Below are positions 1 to 6,952 of a DNA stretch of 26,988 nt, piece after piece. The stretch lies in NCBI GenBank assembly GCA_937902805.1, contig CALEMB010000151.1:1-26988 (forward strand), in the 5' to 3' direction. Origin of the DNA: an uncultured Bacteroidales bacterium. GTDB lineage: Bacteria > Bacteroidota > Bacteroidia > Bacteroidales > F082. Each line of letters starts with the position of its first letter. Position 1 is the first letter of the stretch. The notes beneath the pieces are model-generated. The model saw nothing but the letters and a program-made list of their open reading frames with translations. It had not been told where the DNA came from and did not search any database. Made by a program: the position numbers and the translations under genes.

Positions 1-84
1 TCGAAAAAAGGTGGTGGCGAACGTTGAATTTGTCTTTGCAGTCATTTAAGTAACTGTTCAACATTAAGCTACATGATTTTTGAA

Positions 85-149
85 GCGGGACTTGGGGACA
101 CGGGACAAAACCAATTGTCTCACGTCTCGTGTCTCGTAGTCCCGAGTCC
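85..149. repeat. Heptad inverted-array element, copy 1
   Basis: The left part has three units ending in GGGAC (85-91, 92-99, 100-106). After about 10 bases the right part has units of exactly seven bases (117-123, 124-130, 131-137, 138-144) with the core GTCT or AGTC, the complement of the left core. The whole can fold into a loose stem-loop. It lies downstream of the 3' end of the HTH gene. The same GAGAC/GGGAC family recurs at 416-477, 4231-4324 and 8701-8731. Confidence 0.75.
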
Positions 150-177
150 AATATGCAAACTAAATTTGCTCATCTAC

Positions 178-396
178 TTATTTCAAATCTTTTTCATCCT
201 CCCGATACTCCAGAATATCCCCCGGCGTACATTGCAACTCGCGACAGATGGCGTCGAGGGTGCTGAGGCGGATGGCCTTGGCCTTGCCTGTCTTGAGGAT
301 GGAGAGGTTGGCTTGGGTGAGGCCGATACGGTCGGCCAGCTCGTTGGACCGCATCTTGCGCTTGGCCAACATTACGTCTATGTTGATGATAATCAT
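178..396 (-). CDS. Small XRE-family helix-turn-helix regulator (YozG-like)
   Basis: A 72-residue protein that is almost entirely one Cro/C1-type helix-turn-helix domain. The recognition region contains NELADRIGLTQANLSILKTG (about residues 17-36), followed by the family-typical C-terminal pattern with LDAICRELQCTPGDILEY. Proteins of this size and shape are usually encoded beside DUF2975 membrane proteins, and one lies 78 bp upstream here on the same strand, so the two probably form a regulator/membrane-protein pair. I chose the ATG at 396 because the longer open frame (to 453) would translate the heptad repeat and adds nothing domain-like. The DNA target is unknown; autoregulation is a guess from the family. 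Confidence 0.88.
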   Translation of the reverse strand: MIIINIDVMLAKRKMRSNELADRIGLTQANLSILKTGKAKAIRLSTLDAICRELQCTPGDILEYREDEKDLK

Positions 397-415
397 AGTT
401 CTTTCTTTTTTTGAC

Positions 416-477
416 TCGGGACTGCGGGACACGGGACATGAGACTTTTTCCATCTCGCGTCTCGAAGTCTCGTGTCA
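416..477. repeat. Heptad inverted-array element, copy 2
   Basis: The left array has units ending in GGGAC or GAGAC (416-422, 423-430, 431-437, 438-444). A spacer follows, then a right array of GTCTCnn-type units (about 453-477) that is roughly the reverse complement. It fills the gap between the DUF2975 gene and the HTH gene, and its outer end contains the TGA stop codon of the DUF2975 gene (475-477). Confidence 0.75.
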
Positions 478-939
478 GATAGTTAGGTTGTTTTCCTCCA
501 CCGCGTCGGCGGCCACTTTGTACATGAAGGCAAAGAAGAGCAGGAAAAAGGGTGTGATGAAGTTGGTGTGTTGGAGCTGAAGTATTACATCATCTTTCCA
601 AAGGATGTGGAAATTTTCAGCGCCTAAATGATAGACAAAATCAGCCAAAGCAATCCAAAACATCAACTTTTCATTACTTCTTGGAAAAACGATGTTTTCT
701 CGAAGCCCTTTCAAGGTGTTGAAAACGGCTTTGATGCACATCCCTATCATCGCTACCACACCTAGCAAATAACATACAAGAATTATTATTCTCACCACCG
801 TATTTACCGACCAATCAATAGGATGATAAGAAGTGAAGTCACCAAACATGATAGAGGCGAAATCGAATGCCCAAATGAAGCAGAAGAGTAAAGCAACATA
901 GCAGCAAATGCGAATATTTTTAAAGGTTCTTTCTGTCAT
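475..939 (-). CDS. DUF2975-type four-helix membrane protein
   Basis: A 154-residue hydrophobic protein with four predicted membrane segments at about residues 9-31, 44-68, 89-107 and 127-147. The basic loop NTLKGLRENIVFPRSNEKL between helices 2 and 3 is typical of the DUF2975 family. No enzymatic motif is visible. In many bacteria this family is paired with a small XRE regulator, as here. The role is unknown; a membrane partner that senses a signal or restrains the regulator is an inference. The stop codon lies inside the neighbouring heptad repeat, so the last residues could have been altered by repeat insertion. It starts 30 bp after the preceding barrel-like gene and probably shares its transcript. 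Confidence 0.8.
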   Translation of the reverse strand: MTERTFKNIRICCYVALLFCFIWAFDFASIMFGDFTSYHPIDWSVNTVVRIIILVCYLLGVVAMIGMCIKAVFNTLKGLRENIVFPRSNEKLMFWIALADFVYHLGAENFHILWKDDVILQLQHTNFITPFFLLFFAFMYKVAADAVEENNLTI

Positions 940-969
940 AATACTAATGTTTTTAATAGTGAATCATTG

Positions 970-1623
970 TTATTTCTTGATTTGATGACTTTTATTGAGA
1001 TGATAAAGTATCGCGAATTTCAATTCTATCTTAGGAAAACACGGGATGGAGGTTTCCTTGTATTCTTTTTTGGTCGGGATAAGCGTGGTGCATTCCGCTG
1101 CTATGCCTAAATGGTTGTTCAATCCAGGGAGCAGGTCTGTAACTAGGTATTCATATCCCAATCCTAAAGCTGGTGTTACATAAACCAAACTTTGGTTTTG
1201 TGATTCGTCCATTGTCTTGTATTTATATAATCCAACCCTAATGCCTGCATCTATGTAAAACGCTGCCCTCTTAAAAAAGTACCTGCGAACACTGGTCCCC
1301 ACTCGATAATCCCTCGCCAAAGTATTGTCTACATCTTTTTTGTTTGCAAATGCGTATAGTCCACTGTTTATCGTAAAAGAATAACGGTCTGCAAAGAAGT
1401 ATCCGTACCCAACATCAAAGTTCAAAGACATACCTCTAGAAGCATTATTTCCAAAGATTTCGTTACTACCAATGTTCCATTCGAAGAACAAAACAGAGTT
1501 TCCCCGGTCGGTTTTCCCTTTTTGTATTACGATGGTTTCCTTGCCGACTTCTTTGGGGCGTTGTGCCAAGAACTGTTTCGGAACCAACAACAGGAAAAGT
1601 AGTATTATTAGTTGTATTCTCAT
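970..1623 (-). CDS. Predicted outer-membrane beta-barrel protein
   Basis: A 217-residue protein with a Sec signal peptide (hydrophobic core LIILLFLLLVP, likely cut near FLAQ-R, a common Bacteroidetes cleavage context). The mature part alternates polar and aromatic or hydrophobic residues with many Gly and Tyr (for example FDVGYGYFFADRYSFTINSG and YRVGTSVRRYFF), the pattern of a small 8-10-strand outer-membrane barrel. No specific family was recognised. It lies 17 bp after another barrel-like gene and 30 bp before DUF2975, so co-transcription is likely. The start ATG at 1623 directly precedes the signal peptide. Function unknown. Confidence 0.75.
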   Translation of the reverse strand: MRIQLIILLFLLLVPKQFLAQRPKEVGKETIVIQKGKTDRGNSVLFFEWNIGSNEIFGNNASRGMSLNFDVGYGYFFADRYSFTINSGLYAFANKKDVDNTLARDYRVGTSVRRYFFKRAAFYIDAGIRVGLYKYKTMDESQNQSLVYVTPALGLGYEYLVTDLLPGLNNHLGIAAECTTLIPTKKEYKETSIPCFPKIELKFAILYHLNKSHQIKK

Positions 1624-1640
1624 GTCCTTAAAACTATCTG

Positions 1641-2240
1641 TTAGAATTTATAAAACAAGGAAAACTCGAAAAATATTCCCCTTCTCGCCAATGCGGTCGT
1701 CCAAGGTTCGGAATTACTCCAAAGCAACAAATTGGAACCCACAAATGAATCTAGTCCGAAGCGTCTATTTTTAAACACATAAACCTTATAACCGAAGCCC
1801 AACCTTAATGAACTCTGCCAATACCTTTGGCTGTTCAATTCATCGTCGCTCCCTTGGGATTCTTGGCAAAACCGGAAGCCCATTCCCAAACCAGCATAGA
1901 GTTTCTTATATGAATCCAGATACACCTTGAACGAAGGCTTGAACTGCAGTCCCGAGCATGTCTGAAAAGCTTGTGTTTCCACAAACCTCACATCAGATCG
2001 CTCTCGGTATAAGTCAAGCCCCACGGCTACTTTCCCATTAATTACATACTCAAAGCCAAAGCCATACCCTTGCAAGAAGTTGCACTTCATATACGACCTG
2101 TCGCCACTAATAGCCAAAGACGGAATATCCGCCATGACATACCAAGTGTTGTTGCTCTTTTGCCTAATCGTATCAGTTTTTTGACAAAAGGCACAAGTCA
2201 TATTCAAAGCCAGGAGCAATGCTAATGTCAACTTTTTCAT
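1641..2240 (-). CDS. Predicted outer-membrane beta-barrel protein
   Basis: A 199-residue protein that begins MKKLTLALLLALNMTCAFCQ, a good Sec signal peptide with a Bacteroidetes-like FCQ cleavage region. The mature part contains strand-like segments such as YGFGFEYVINGKVAVGLDLY and LRLGFGYKVYVF and ends in the aromatic FEFSLFYKF, a typical outer-membrane C-terminus for BAM recognition. I chose the ATG at 2240; ATG 2249 is also possible. The far-upstream ATG at 2303 would translate a perfect palindrome and is unlikely. It is the first full-length gene of the minus-strand cluster and, with the next gene, may be a diverged duplicate pair (similar size and topology). Function unknown. Confidence 0.75.
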   Translation of the reverse strand: MKKLTLALLLALNMTCAFCQKTDTIRQKSNNTWYVMADIPSLAISGDRSYMKCNFLQGYGFGFEYVINGKVAVGLDLYRERSDVRFVETQAFQTCSGLQFKPSFKVYLDSYKKLYAGLGMGFRFCQESQGSDDELNSQRYWQSSLRLGFGYKVYVFKNRRFGLDSFVGSNLLLWSNSEPWTTALARRGIFFEFSLFYKF

Positions 2241-2269
2241 GTTATTCATGGGATAGATTCTTTGGTTAT

Positions 2270-2297
2270 AATCGGGGCATGGATTCATGCCCCGATT
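2270..2297 (-). repeat. Perfect 12-bp inverted repeat in the leader of the barrel gene
   Basis: Arms AATCGGGGCATG (2270-2281) and CATGCCCCGATT (2286-2297) with a 4-base loop. It lies 30 bp upstream of the start codon of the barrel gene. There is no T-run on either side, so a terminator is not the first choice; a leader stem-loop or dispersed palindrome is more likely. Confidence 0.75.
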
Positions 2298-2317
2298 TCG
2301 CATAAATTATTTTGACA

Positions 2318-2476
2318 TCACTGAAGAATCGTAAAGTACGAACTATATTTATTGTCGTCTTGCTGAAGTCTTGGCAAAGTCAAAGTCCAGGTCGTTGTGC
2401 CGATAAAATACCAATACCAGCGTTTGGTTCCTCCGAACCATTTAATTGGTTTTACAGAACTGTTTGAATGAAGCAT
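2318..2476 (-). CDS. Possible 52-residue ORF or gene remnant
   Basis: The frame encodes a 52-residue protein rich in Trp, Tyr and Thr (contains KWFGGTKRWYWYFIGTTTW) and ends at a TGA at 2318-2320. The open frame continues upstream to about 2535 without an ATG, so either a TTG/ATT start is used or this is the 3' remnant of a longer gene. A promoter-like TATGTTTG lies upstream on the same strand (2580-2587). The peptide looks more protein-like than random AT-rich DNA, but I recognise no family. It may be the first cistron of the minus-strand cluster. Confidence 0.35.
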   Translation of the reverse strand: MLHSNSSVKPIKWFGGTKRWYWYFIGTTTWTLTLPRLQQDDNKYSSYFTILQ

Positions 2477-2768
2477 CTTGGTCAAAATATCGAGTCCTTT
2501 CTTCTTAAGTTGTTGATATTTAATGATTTTACTTTGTTTTAGGGGTTATAAAACCCACATTTTTGGTGTCATGACGCTGCAAACATACAAATATTTATCG
2601 AATTACGATAATTATTTGATGTTTTTTTATTTTTTTACGATATTCGACAAAGAAATCACTCAAAAGACGCTGTACATCTTTTGCATAAGGAAAGGTATAA
2701 GGAAACAAAACAAAGACTAAATTCACATTAAAAAAGAGTAAGGTAAGCCCTTCATCGGATGGCAAGCC
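2477..2768. other. Gene-poor AT-rich stretch
   Basis: This stretch holds a possible minus-strand promoter (2580-2587) and a short hairpin GGGTT/AACCC around 2541-2556. An AT-rich open frame on the plus strand (2523-2720) has low-complexity Phe/Tyr-rich translation and no family resemblance. I see no convincing gene here beyond these. Confidence 0.5.
2580..2587 (-). promoter_or_regulatory. Bacteroidetes-type -7 element for the minus-strand cluster
   Basis: On the minus strand the bases read TATGTTTG followed by CAGC, matching the Bacteroidetes TAnnTTTG -7 consensus. No clear -33 TTTG was found at the usual distance. Transcription would start near 2573 and give a leader of about 330 nt before the first barrel gene. 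Confidence 0.4.
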
Positions 2769-2840
2769 TTATTTCCCCTTCTGCTTCTCGTAGTTTGCTT
2801 TGGCTTCGAGGAGTTCGGAGTAACCTCCTAAAAATCGCGG
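2769..2840 (-). pseudogene. C-terminal remnant, possibly of an ABC-F ATPase
   Basis: The minus-strand frame ending at the TAA at 2769-2771 reads GGYSELLEAKANYEKQKGK at its C-terminus. The GGYSxxLExK pattern with a charged coiled tail resembles the C-terminal region of ABC-F family proteins. The coding character stops near 2829-2840, where the TTCCGC repeats begin, and no rest of such a gene is present. The identification rests on about 20 residues and is tentative; the observation that an orphan coding-like tail abuts the repeat array is firmer. Confidence 0.35.
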
Positions 2841-2948
2841 AATAAATTCCGCAATATTTTGAAAAAACGAAGAAATAATTCCGCAGAATTTTAAAAAATA
2901 GCGGAAAAAATTCCGCAGTTTTGAAAAAAAATGTGTATTTTTGCGGAA
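2837..2948 (+). repeat. 32-bp periodic array of GCGGAA/TTCCGC sites
   Basis: TTCCGC occurs at 2847, 2879 and 2911, and GCGGAA at 2943, each exactly 32 bp from the last. Two complete palindromes GCGGAA-N4-TTCCGC occur at 2837-2852 and 2901-2916. The units share A/T-rich interiors (TTTTGAAAAAA type). The array ends at the promoter and start of the AAA ATPase. Three helical turns per unit would place sites on one face of the helix, as in an operator array. Confidence 0.7.
2936..2943 (+). promoter_or_regulatory. -7 promoter element of the AAA ATPase gene
   Basis: TATTTTTG matches TAnnTTTG and is followed directly by CGGAA of the last periodic site. It lies 20 bp before the ATG at 2964, which argues against the alternative ATG at 2931 that would start upstream of this element. 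Confidence 0.55.
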
Positions 2949-2963
2949 AAAATTGAATGCCTT

Positions 2964-4130
2964 ATGGAAAGCCTATACGAACTATTCTACGCGAAGCTAA
3001 ACGAAACCCCTATGGGTTTCCAACGTTACCTGCTTGACAGAATCAACTGGAAAAACCGGATGATTGCTGTTTTGGGAGAACGCGGCGTGGGAAAAACAAC
3101 CCTTTTGTTGCAGAAGATAAAAGCGGATGGAATCGACAACACGCTGTATTTCAGCGCGGACAACATCTATTTTTCCCAACACACGCTGTTCGATACCGCC
3201 AATGAGTTTTATCGAAAAGGCGGCAGCAAACTCTATATCGACGAAATCCACAAGTATCCCTCGTGGTCAACGGAACTGAAGATGATTTACGACAACTGCA
3301 CTCATTTGCAGGTGGTTGTCACCGGCTCCTCCATCCTCGACCTCTACAAAGGCACCGCCGACCTTAGCCGAAGGGTAATCCCTTATCATCTTAAAGGCCT
3401 GTCGTTCAGGGAATATCTGGCAATGAACAAAGGTATTGTCTTGCCATCTGCGTCATTCGAACAAATCCTTGAGCACAAAGTCACTTTCCCCGAAGGCGAG
3501 AAGCCTTTGGCCTTGTTTGATGACTATCTGAAAACAGGTTACTATCCTTTTTGGAACGAACCTGATTTCACAACTCGACTGAACAATGTCATCAACCTAA
3601 CCGTCGAAAACGACATTCCCGCTTACGCCAAAATGAATGTTTCCACTGCTCGAAAACTTAAGCAGTTGCTGTTCATCATCTCACAAAGCGTACCCTTCAA
3701 GCCTAATTATTCGGCCATCGGTGCCGCCATGGAATGTGACCGCGGAAGTGTTTCCGACATGGCCTACTACCTAGAAAAAGCCTGCCTCATCATGCAACTC
3801 AACCACCAAGACGACGGCATGAAGAATTTCGGCAAACTCGAAAAGACCTATTTGGGCAACACCAACCTCCTTTATGCCTTATCGGAAAGCAAACCCGACA
3901 AAGGCAATCTTCGGGAGACATTTTTCTTGTCGCAAATGCAGGTCAACCAAAAAGTCTTCGCTTCCAAAGTCTCAGATTTTCTGATTGATGGGAAGACCTT
4001 TGAAGTCGGCGGAAAGAGCAAGGGGAAAAAGCAACTCGCCGAAATCAAGGACGGCTTTGTAGTGAAAGATGATATTGAATTCGGCTATGGGAACATCCTT
4101 CCTCTTTGGCATTTTGGAATGAATTACTAA
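2964..4130 (+). CDS. AAA-family ATPase with DUF4143-type C-terminus
   Basis: A 388-residue protein of the COG1373 predicted ATPase group. Residues 38-45 are the Walker A motif GERGVGKT, residues 89-96 contain Walker B KLYIDEIHK, and VVVTGSS near residue 119 is the sensor-1 region. The C-terminal half (about 180-380) resembles DUF4143, with a winged-helix-like part and the FEVGGKSKGKKQL nuclease-like stretch near the end that is common in this family. The cellular role of these solitary ATPases is unknown; many are accessory genes exchanged between strains. I chose ATG 2964 because the promoter-like TATTTTTG lies between it and the upstream ATG at 2931. The gene stands alone behind an unusual repeat array. 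Confidence 0.85.
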   Translation: MESLYELFYAKLNETPMGFQRYLLDRINWKNRMIAVLGERGVGKTTLLLQKIKADGIDNTLYFSADNIYFSQHTLFDTANEFYRKGGSKLYIDEIHKYPSWSTELKMIYDNCTHLQVVVTGSSILDLYKGTADLSRRVIPYHLKGLSFREYLAMNKGIVLPSASFEQILEHKVTFPEGEKPLALFDDYLKTGYYPFWNEPDFTTRLNNVINLTVENDIPAYAKMNVSTARKLKQLLFIISQSVPFKPNYSAIGAAMECDRGSVSDMAYYLEKACLIMQLNHQDDGMKNFGKLEKTYLGNTNLLYALSESKPDKGNLRETFFLSQMQVNQKVFASKVSDFLIDGKTFEVGGKSKGKKQLAEIKDGFVVKDDIEFGYGNILPLWHFGMNY

Positions 4131-4160
4131 GTCCGTTCCAACCTTTTTCAAAAAACCGCG

Positions 4161-4189
4161 TGACAATTTGTCAGTTTTTTGTATTTTTG
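4161..4189 (+). promoter_or_regulatory. pheT promoter region with palindrome
   Basis: TATTTTTG at 4182-4189 matches the Bacteroidetes -7 motif. The palindrome TGACAA-T-TTGTCA (4161-4173) lies 8 bp upstream, inside the expected promoter, and could be an operator. A start near 4196 would give a leader of about 170 nt that contains the heptad element 4231-4324. Confidence 0.5.
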
Positions 4190-4230
4190 CCGTTCAATAC
4201 AAACAGATGAGCGAATTTAGATTACATAAA

Positions 4231-4324
4231 GACACGAGACTGCGAGACTGCGGGACGCGAGACACGAGACATGAGACATGAGACATGGTCTTGTCCCGTG
4301 TCTCGAAGTCCCGTGTCCCGAGTC
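4231..4324. repeat. Heptad inverted-array element, copy 3 (pheT leader)
   Basis: The left array (4231-4287) has eight 7-8 bp units ending in GAGAC or GGGAC, with ATGAGAC repeated exactly. The right array (4292-4324) has complementary units with GTCCC or GTCTC cores. The arrays are separated by only a few bases and can form a long imperfect stem. The element sits between the predicted pheT promoter and its ATG, so it is probably transcribed in the leader. Confidence 0.8.
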
Positions 4325-4364
4325 GAAAAAAAATGAAGTTTAATATTAATGGTAACATACAAAA

Positions 4365-6833
4365 ATGAAAATCTCTTATAACTGGTTGAAACAATACGTC
4401 AACTGCGATTATTCGGCTGAGAAAGTCAGCGAAATCCTTACCTCAACGGGCCTTGAAGTGGAAGACCTCGAGCGCTTCGAGTCGGTGAAAGGCGCCTTGA
4501 AAGGCGTCGTCGTGGGCAAGGTGCTCACCTGCATCGACCACCCCAACTCCGACCACCTGCACATCACCACCGTCGACGTCGGCGGCGAAGAACCGCTGCA
4601 CATCGTTTGCGGCGCACCCAACGTGGCTGCCGGTCAGAAGGTGCTTGTGGCCACCATCAACACTGAGCTTTGGATTGGCGACGAACACATCACCATCAAG
4701 AAGGGCAAGATCCGCGGCGAGGTCTCGGAAGGCATGATTTGCGCCGAGGACGAGCTGCAACTTGGCACTTCACACGAAGGCATCATGGTGCTGCCCGACG
4801 ACTACAAAGTAGGTAAGCCCGCTTCGTTCTATTTCCCTGTGGAAGAGGACTATACCATTGAAATCGGTCTCACCGCCAACCGCAGCGACGCCACTTCGCA
4901 CATCGGCTCGGCTCGCGATCTGGTGGCCGCCCTCAACCAGCGCGAGAACACCACGAAATACCACCTCATCCGTCCCTCGGTGGACGACTTCAAGGTAGAA
5001 AACCACGACAACGACATCGAAGTGGTCGTTGAAGACACGCAGGCCTGCCCGCGCTACTCGGGCGTGACCGTCAGCGGCGTGAAAGTCGGCGAGTCACCGA
5101 CCTGGCTGAAGAACCGCCTTGCCGCCGTCGGCATCCGCAGCATCAACAACATCGTCGATATCACCAACTTCGTGTTGATGGAAGTCGGCCAGCCCATGCA
5201 CGCCTTCGATGCTGACAAGATCACAGGCAAGAAGGTTGTGGTGAAATGCATGCCTGAAGGCACGCCTTTCGTCACCCTCGATGGCGTGGAGCGCAAGCTC
5301 AATAGCCGTAACCTGATGATTTGCAACGCCGAAGAACCCATGTGCATCGGCGGCGTGTTTGGCGGACAAAAGTCGGGTGTGACCATGGAGACCACCAACG
5401 TCTTCCTCGAGAGTGCTTACTTCAACCCTACCAGCATACGCAAGACCTCCAAGTTCCACGGCTTACAGACCGATGCCTCGTTCCGTTACGAGCGCGGTGC
5501 CGACCCCAACATCACCCTCTACGCCCTGAAACGTGCCGCCCTATTAATAAAGGAGTTGGCTGGCGGAACGATTTCCTCTGAAATCAAAGACGTGAAAAAC
5601 GGCGACTTCGCCCCCGCCCGCGTGGACTTGAAGTTCGACTACCTGAACAAAATGGCTGGCAAGGTCATCGACCCCACCCAAGCTGTCAACATACTGAAGA
5701 GCCTTGAATGCCAAGTTGTTGAGCAAGACGACAAACATGTGGTTGTCGACGTGCACACCAGCAAGGTCGACGTGACCCGTCCCGCTGACGTAGTGGAGGA
5801 AATCCTCCGCATCTACGGCTACGACAACATCGAAATCCCGAGCCGCATCCACGCTTCCATCAGCCGCGCCACCAAACCCGATGCCGACAAAATGCAGCAG
5901 AAGATCAGCGACATGCTCGTCGCCAACGGCTTCTACGAAATCATGAACAACTCGCTCACCAAAGCTGCCTACAGCGAGGCCTTCCCCGCCTTTGAGCCAG
6001 AACATAACGTCAAGATTCTCAATCCTTTGAGCAGCGACCTTAACGTGATGCGTCAGACCCTGATGTGGGGTGGATTGGAGAGCATCGCCTTCAACCAAAA
6101 CCGCAAGGTCAGCGACATGAAGTTCTTCGAGTTCGGCAGCGTGTATTTCTTCGATGCATCGAAAGTCGGCGACGAGACCAAGCCGCTCAAACCCTATAAC
6201 GAGCACACCTGCCTCGACCTCTTCCTCACCGGCAACAAGCAGGCCGAACTGTGGAACGCTCCGAGCAAGGCCCTTGATTACTTCGACCTGAAGGAATACG
6301 TCATGGGCGTGCTCAACCACTTCAAATTCGACTTCAACGCCTTGGAAGCCAAGGAAGCCGACCTGCCGCACTTCGACTATGCCACCAGCTATTGCGTTGA
6401 CGGCAAGGAGATTGTCACCCTCGGCAAGCTCAGCAAGAAGACCTTGAAACACTTCGACCTGAAGAAGGACGTCTACTACGCCACCTTCAACTGGACCGTG
6501 ATGATGCAGTGCCTGGCCAAGGCCAAGGAAGTGCACTTCGAGCCGCTGTCGAAGTTCCCCGCCGTGCGCCGCGACCTCGCCATGATTTTCGACAAGAACG
6601 TCACCTTCGACGAGGTGAAGAAAGTCGCTATGGCTGCCGAAAACAAGATTTTGCAATCCATGAGCCTCTTCGATGTGTACGAAGGCGAGAAGATTCCGGC
6701 TGGCAAGAAACAATACGCCATGAGCTTCGTGCTGATGTCGCCCACCACAACCCTCACCGACAAGGTGATTGAGAAGACGATGGGGAAGATTCAGAGCGCG
6801 ATGGAACAACAACTTGGTGCAGTGCTTAGATAG
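4365..6833 (+). CDS. pheT: Phenylalanine--tRNA ligase beta subunit
   Basis: An 822-residue protein of full expected length for bacterial PheT. It starts MKISYNWLKQYV, the usual N-terminus. The tRNA-binding OB domain is at about 40-150 (contains HPNSDHLHITTVDVGG and IVCGAPNV), B3/4 at about 210-395 (NNIVDITNFVLMEVGQPMHAFD), B5 at about 405-480 (VTRPADVVEEILRIYGYDNI), and the C-terminal anticodon-binding FDX-ACB domain at about 728-821 (LSKFPAVRRDLAMIFD). It pairs with PheS, not in this window, to charge tRNA-Phe in the cytoplasm. The gene stands alone here. The long leader with a heptad stem could affect expression, but no attenuator peptide with Phe codons is visible. Confidence 0.98.
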   Translation: MKISYNWLKQYVNCDYSAEKVSEILTSTGLEVEDLERFESVKGALKGVVVGKVLTCIDHPNSDHLHITTVDVGGEEPLHIVCGAPNVAAGQKVLVATINTELWIGDEHITIKKGKIRGEVSEGMICAEDELQLGTSHEGIMVLPDDYKVGKPASFYFPVEEDYTIEIGLTANRSDATSHIGSARDLVAALNQRENTTKYHLIRPSVDDFKVENHDNDIEVVVEDTQACPRYSGVTVSGVKVGESPTWLKNRLAAVGIRSINNIVDITNFVLMEVGQPMHAFDADKITGKKVVVKCMPEGTPFVTLDGVERKLNSRNLMICNAEEPMCIGGVFGGQKSGVTMETTNVFLESAYFNPTSIRKTSKFHGLQTDASFRYERGADPNITLYALKRAALLIKELAGGTISSEIKDVKNGDFAPARVDLKFDYLNKMAGKVIDPTQAVNILKSLECQVVEQDDKHVVVDVHTSKVDVTRPADVVEEILRIYGYDNIEIPSRIHASISRATKPDADKMQQKISDMLVANGFYEIMNNSLTKAAYSEAFPAFEPEHNVKILNPLSSDLNVMRQTLMWGGLESIAFNQNRKVSDMKFFEFGSVYFFDASKVGDETKPLKPYNEHTCLDLFLTGNKQAELWNAPSKALDYFDLKEYVMGVLNHFKFDFNALEAKEADLPHFDYATSYCVDGKEIVTLGKLSKKTLKHFDLKKDVYYATFNWTVMMQCLAKAKEVHFEPLSKFPAVRRDLAMIFDKNVTFDEVKKVAMAAENKILQSMSLFDVYEGEKIPAGKKQYAMSFVLMSPTTTLTDKVIEKTMGKIQSAMEQQLGAVLR

Positions 6834-6842
6834 ACACGCTTT

Positions 6843-6923
6843 GCGTCACTGCGAGGCACGAAGCAGTCTAGGCATGAAATTTATTTCTCTAGATTGCTTC
6901 GTCGTTCCTCCTCGCAATGACGC
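6843..6923. repeat. Dispersed-type inverted repeat after pheT
   Basis: The left arm (6843-6871) starts GCGTCACTGCGAGG and the right arm (6889-6923) is its imperfect reverse complement, ending CTCGCAATGACGC; the loop is about 17 bases. The core TCATTGCGAGG...GAAGCAATCTAG is a sequence type I know from intergenic repeats of many unrelated bacteria. It fills the gap between pheT and the sigma-54 activator and may work as a weak terminator. Confidence 0.75.
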
Positions 6924-6952
6924 CAAGCGACAACAAAAGACGATAAATAATA

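Noticed and set aside
1..84. Possible gene ends at the left edge (short open frames on both strands)
   Set aside because: All frames are too short to judge; none shows a recognisable motif.
73..414. A plus-strand frame across the HTH gene
   Set aside because: It translates the heptad repeat and the antisense of the HTH domain.
2523..2720. A 65-codon AT-rich plus-strand frame
   Set aside because: Low-complexity Phe/Tyr/Ile content, no promoter in the right place and no family pattern.
4231..4324. Resemblance to a CRISPR array
   Set aside because: The units are 7-8 bp with no unique spacers, and no cas genes are nearby.
5544..6812. A 422-codon open frame on the minus strand inside pheT
   Set aside because: It is antisense to a clear pheT, and the translation is His/Val/Glu-rich low complexity, typical of reading GC-rich codons backwards.
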